A DNA stretch of 53,786 nucleotides from an uncultured Prevotella sp. (GTDB lineage: Bacteria > Bacteroidota > Bacteroidia > Bacteroidales > Bacteroidaceae), in NCBI GenBank assembly GCA_905236455.1, contig CAJOPT010000107.1:1-53786 (forward strand). Direction: 5' to 3'. Positions within the stretch are counted from its first letter, which is position 1. Each line of letters starts with the position of its first letter. This document shows, one piece after another, positions 52,161 through 53,786 of the stretch. Made by a program: the position numbers and the translations under genes. Below the pieces are notes generated by a model, which ran no database searches, was not told the DNA's origin, and saw only the letters and a list, made by a program, of their open reading frames with translations.

Positions 52161-53180
52161 ATGGCAAAGAATATTGACTGGGCTAATCTTTCGTTTGGTT
52201 ATATGCCCACAGATTACAATGTACGATGTTATTATCGAGACGGAAAATGGGGCGAGATAGAGGTCTGCTCCGATGAGTATCTCAAACTGCACATGGCTGC
52301 CACTTCCCTGCATTATGGACAGGAGGCTTTTGAGGGATTGAAGGCATATCGTTGTCCGGATGGCAAGGTGCGTATCTTCCGTGTAGACGAGAACGCTGCC
52401 CGTCTGCAAAGTACTTGTCGTGGCATTATGATGCCGGAGGTTCCCACAGAGCTGTTTGTAGAGATGGTGAAGAAGGTCGTTCGCCTGAATCAGGAATACA
52501 TTCCTACATACGAGAGTGGTGCTACGCTTTATATCCGTCCTCTGCTGATCGGCACGAGCGCGCAAGTTGGTGTTCATCCTGCTGACGAATACCTTTTCCT
52601 TATTTTCGTTACTCCGGTAGGACCATATTTCAAGGGTGGCTTCTCCAGCAATCCGTATGTCATCATTCGTGATTATGACCGCTCTGCACCATTGGGAACA
52701 GGTATCTATAAAGTCGGCGGTAACTATGCGGCTTCTCTGAAGGCTAACCACATCGCCCATGAGAAGGGTTATGCGTGTGAGTTCTATCTCGACGCAAAAG
52801 AGAAGAAATATATTGATGAGTGTGGTGCTGCTAACTTCTTCGGAATCAAGGATAATACTTATATCACACCGAAGTCGACGAGTATCTTGCCTTCAATCAC
52901 CAATAAGAGTCTTATGCAGGTGGCAGAGGACTTAGGACTTAAGGTTGAGCGTCGTCCGATACCGGAGGAAGAGTTGGATACATTCGAGGAGGCTGGAGCA
53001 TGTGGCACGGCAGCTGTTATATCGCCAATATCCTATATCGATGACCTTGATACCGGTAAGCGTTATGACTTTGGCTCACAGCCTGGTCCTGTCTCCAAAA
53101 AGCTGTTTGACACTCTCCGCGCAATCCAGTATGGAGAGATTGAGGATAAGCATGGCTGGACAACGGTTGTCATTGAGTAA
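52161..53180 (+). CDS. ilvE: Branched-chain amino acid aminotransferase
   Basis: A 339-residue fold-type IV PLP enzyme. TSLHYGQEAFEGLKAY is the early family motif, TGIYKVGGNYAASLKA contains the catalytic Lys, and DECGAANFFGIK and FEEAGACGTAAVISPI are the cofactor-phosphate segments. It interconverts valine, leucine and isoleucine with their 2-oxo acids. It is monocistronic: own promoter upstream and a hairpin 27 bp downstream. Full length for the larger bacterial BCAT subgroup. Confidence 0.96.
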   Translation: MAKNIDWANLSFGYMPTDYNVRCYYRDGKWGEIEVCSDEYLKLHMAATSLHYGQEAFEGLKAYRCPDGKVRIFRVDENAARLQSTCRGIMMPEVPTELFVEMVKKVVRLNQEYIPTYESGATLYIRPLLIGTSAQVGVHPADEYLFLIFVTPVGPYFKGGFSSNPYVIIRDYDRSAPLGTGIYKVGGNYAASLKANHIAHEKGYACEFYLDAKEKKYIDECGAANFFGIKDNTYITPKSTSILPSITNKSLMQVAEDLGLKVERRPIPEEELDTFEEAGACGTAAVISPISYIDDLDTGKRYDFGSQPGPVSKKLFDTLRAIQYGEIEDKHGWTTVVIE

Positions 53181-53206
53181 CAGTCGCTTAGTTATTATCT
53201 ATATAT

Positions 53207-53242
53207 GTGCCGCAAACGTGAGTCCTACTCCGTTTGCGGCAC
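53207..53242 (+). terminator. Terminator after ilvE
   Basis: A 12-bp perfect stem (53207-53218 with 53231-53242) and a 12-base loop, followed by TTTCCTGTTCT, a moderate T-rich run. Confidence 0.75.
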
Positions 53243-53450
53243 TTTCCTGTTCTGCCATTTTAGGAAAGTTAGGCATTGCATCGAAGCCTATAGATGTTGT
53301 TTGAGAAAAATCTTGATGAAGCGTACTGAAGAAACGATTACTTTGCGAAGCAAACCCAACTGAGCGAATCCAACCGAGCGTTTGCTAAAAACTAATTTTT
53401 AAAAATCAATTTTTTGCGTCACGCGTCACACTTTGGGGCAAAGGTTAGAG

Positions 53451-53496
53451 GAGATTCTTTCAGTCGCTTCGCTTGGTGAAAGCGCTAAGGCGATTA
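53451..53496. repeat. 46-bp direct repeat, copy 1
   Basis: Matches 53741-53786 at 45 of 46 positions (g/t difference at 53475). Contains CTTTCA and TGAAAG arms and CGCTT/AAGCG, so each copy can fold. The stretch 53243-53786 contains no gene that I can support. Confidence 0.9.
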
Positions 53497-53509
53497 CCGC
53501 ATCAAGTGC

Positions 53510-53556
53510 GGGATGAGGGAATGGGTTGTGCGGGGTGAGTGGGAGGGGAGTGTGGG
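53510..53556 (+). other. Cluster of seven G runs (possible G-quadruplex)
   Basis: Seven runs of three or four G with loops of 1-6 bases: GGGATGAGGGAATGGG begins it and more runs follow. The strand from about 53500 to 53580 is nearly free of C. Not coding in any frame that I can support. Confidence 0.7.
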
Positions 53557-53617
53557 ATGAGAGGTTAGAGGTTTAAAATTGCGGAGCGATATTCTAAGAG
53601 CAAAGTTTCTGGAGGAA

Positions 53618-53658
53618 AGTTGTTACAAGAATTTGAAAAGTTGTAACAACTATTTTTT
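53618..53658 (+). terminator. Hairpin with T run between the two repeats
   Basis: AGTTGTTACAA (53618-53628) pairs with TTGTAACAACT (53641-53651), then ATTTTTTT. It has the form of an intrinsic terminator, but the nearest upstream gene on the plus strand ended 440 bp before and already has a hairpin. Confidence 0.65.
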
Positions 53659-53740
53659 TAAAGCATTGATATTGCAATGGAAGATGTATGCTTTAGCCTG
53701 TCTATATGATAGCTCTACTATGTCAATATCAATGCTAATG

Positions 53741-53786
53741 GAGATTCTTTCAGTCGCTTCGCTTTGTGAAAGCGCTAAGGCGATTA
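53741..53786. repeat. 46-bp direct repeat, copy 2 (at window edge)
   Basis: Second copy, with one mismatch to 53451-53496. It runs into the window end, so the repeat may be longer than 46 bp. Confidence 0.88.

Noticed and set aside
52143..52760. Minus-strand open frame of 205 codons
   Set aside because: Antisense to ilvE and covering its promoter side; no supporting feature.
53300..53450. Gene remnant after ilvE
   Set aside because: No reading frame of useful length and no recognisable protein fragment.

Overview
The window looks like a chromosomal stretch from a Bacteroidales bacterium, most likely Prevotellaceae (Prevotella in the broad sense). The evidence is the repeated promoter form TTTG, about 19-20 bp, then TAnnTTTG before most leading genes, the lack of strong Shine-Dalgarno sites, and gene content such as a TamL-like lipoprotein, a DUF4494 protein, an HECLGH-type dipeptidyl peptidase III, a phosphoglycerate-mutase-like candidate homoserine kinase beside thrA, and small lipoproteins. 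No rRNA, tRNA, CRISPR array or insertion sequence was recognised.

Region 1 (1-14205) is a surface-glycan locus with accessory genes. It opens with the end of an antitoxin and a PIN toxin broken by one extra base. A phosphoglycosyl transferase, an acetyltransferase, a PLP aminotransferase and a membrane-bound 4,6-dehydratase together resemble PglC/PglD/PglE/PglF, the set that makes and loads a di-N-acetyl-bacillosamine-like sugar. A toxin-antitoxin pair and an AAA-ATPase/PD-(D/E)XK gene sit among them. A four-gene minus-strand operon follows: WcaJ-like initiating transferase, RmlA, Wzc-type tyrosine kinase and a HAD hydrolase. Flippase, polymerase, export channel and ordinary glycosyltransferases are not in the window.

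Region 2 (14381-34225) is mostly housekeeping: a ZapA and RNase Y group, truA, dapA, rubrerythrin, an iorA-iorB-aminotransferase operon for aryl-pyruvate metabolism, thrA with a candidate homoserine kinase, lepA with a Crp-like regulator, DUF4494 and YggS genes, a TamL-like outer-membrane protein and a metallo-hydrolase.

Region 3 (34294-44621) holds an acyltransferase-like gene, a DUF2520-KdsC-Maf operon, an AraC-type regulator with DPP III and an AlkD-like protein, then fur-purA-hisS and a CE12-like esterase carrying a cut-off pectinesterase tail.

Region 4 (44719-53786) has a reverse rubrerythrin, a small lipoprotein, mtaB, a secreted pectate lyase with a small secreted partner, rpsA and ilvE. 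It ends in about 600 bp without a gene that holds two copies of a 46-bp repeat flanking a G-run cluster and a hairpin.

The points most worth a second look are the G9 tract inside the PglC-like gene, the repeat/G-run/hairpin region at the end, transcription terminators built from the last codons of convergent genes, the dyad over the fur promoter, and the esterase with a pectinesterase remnant.
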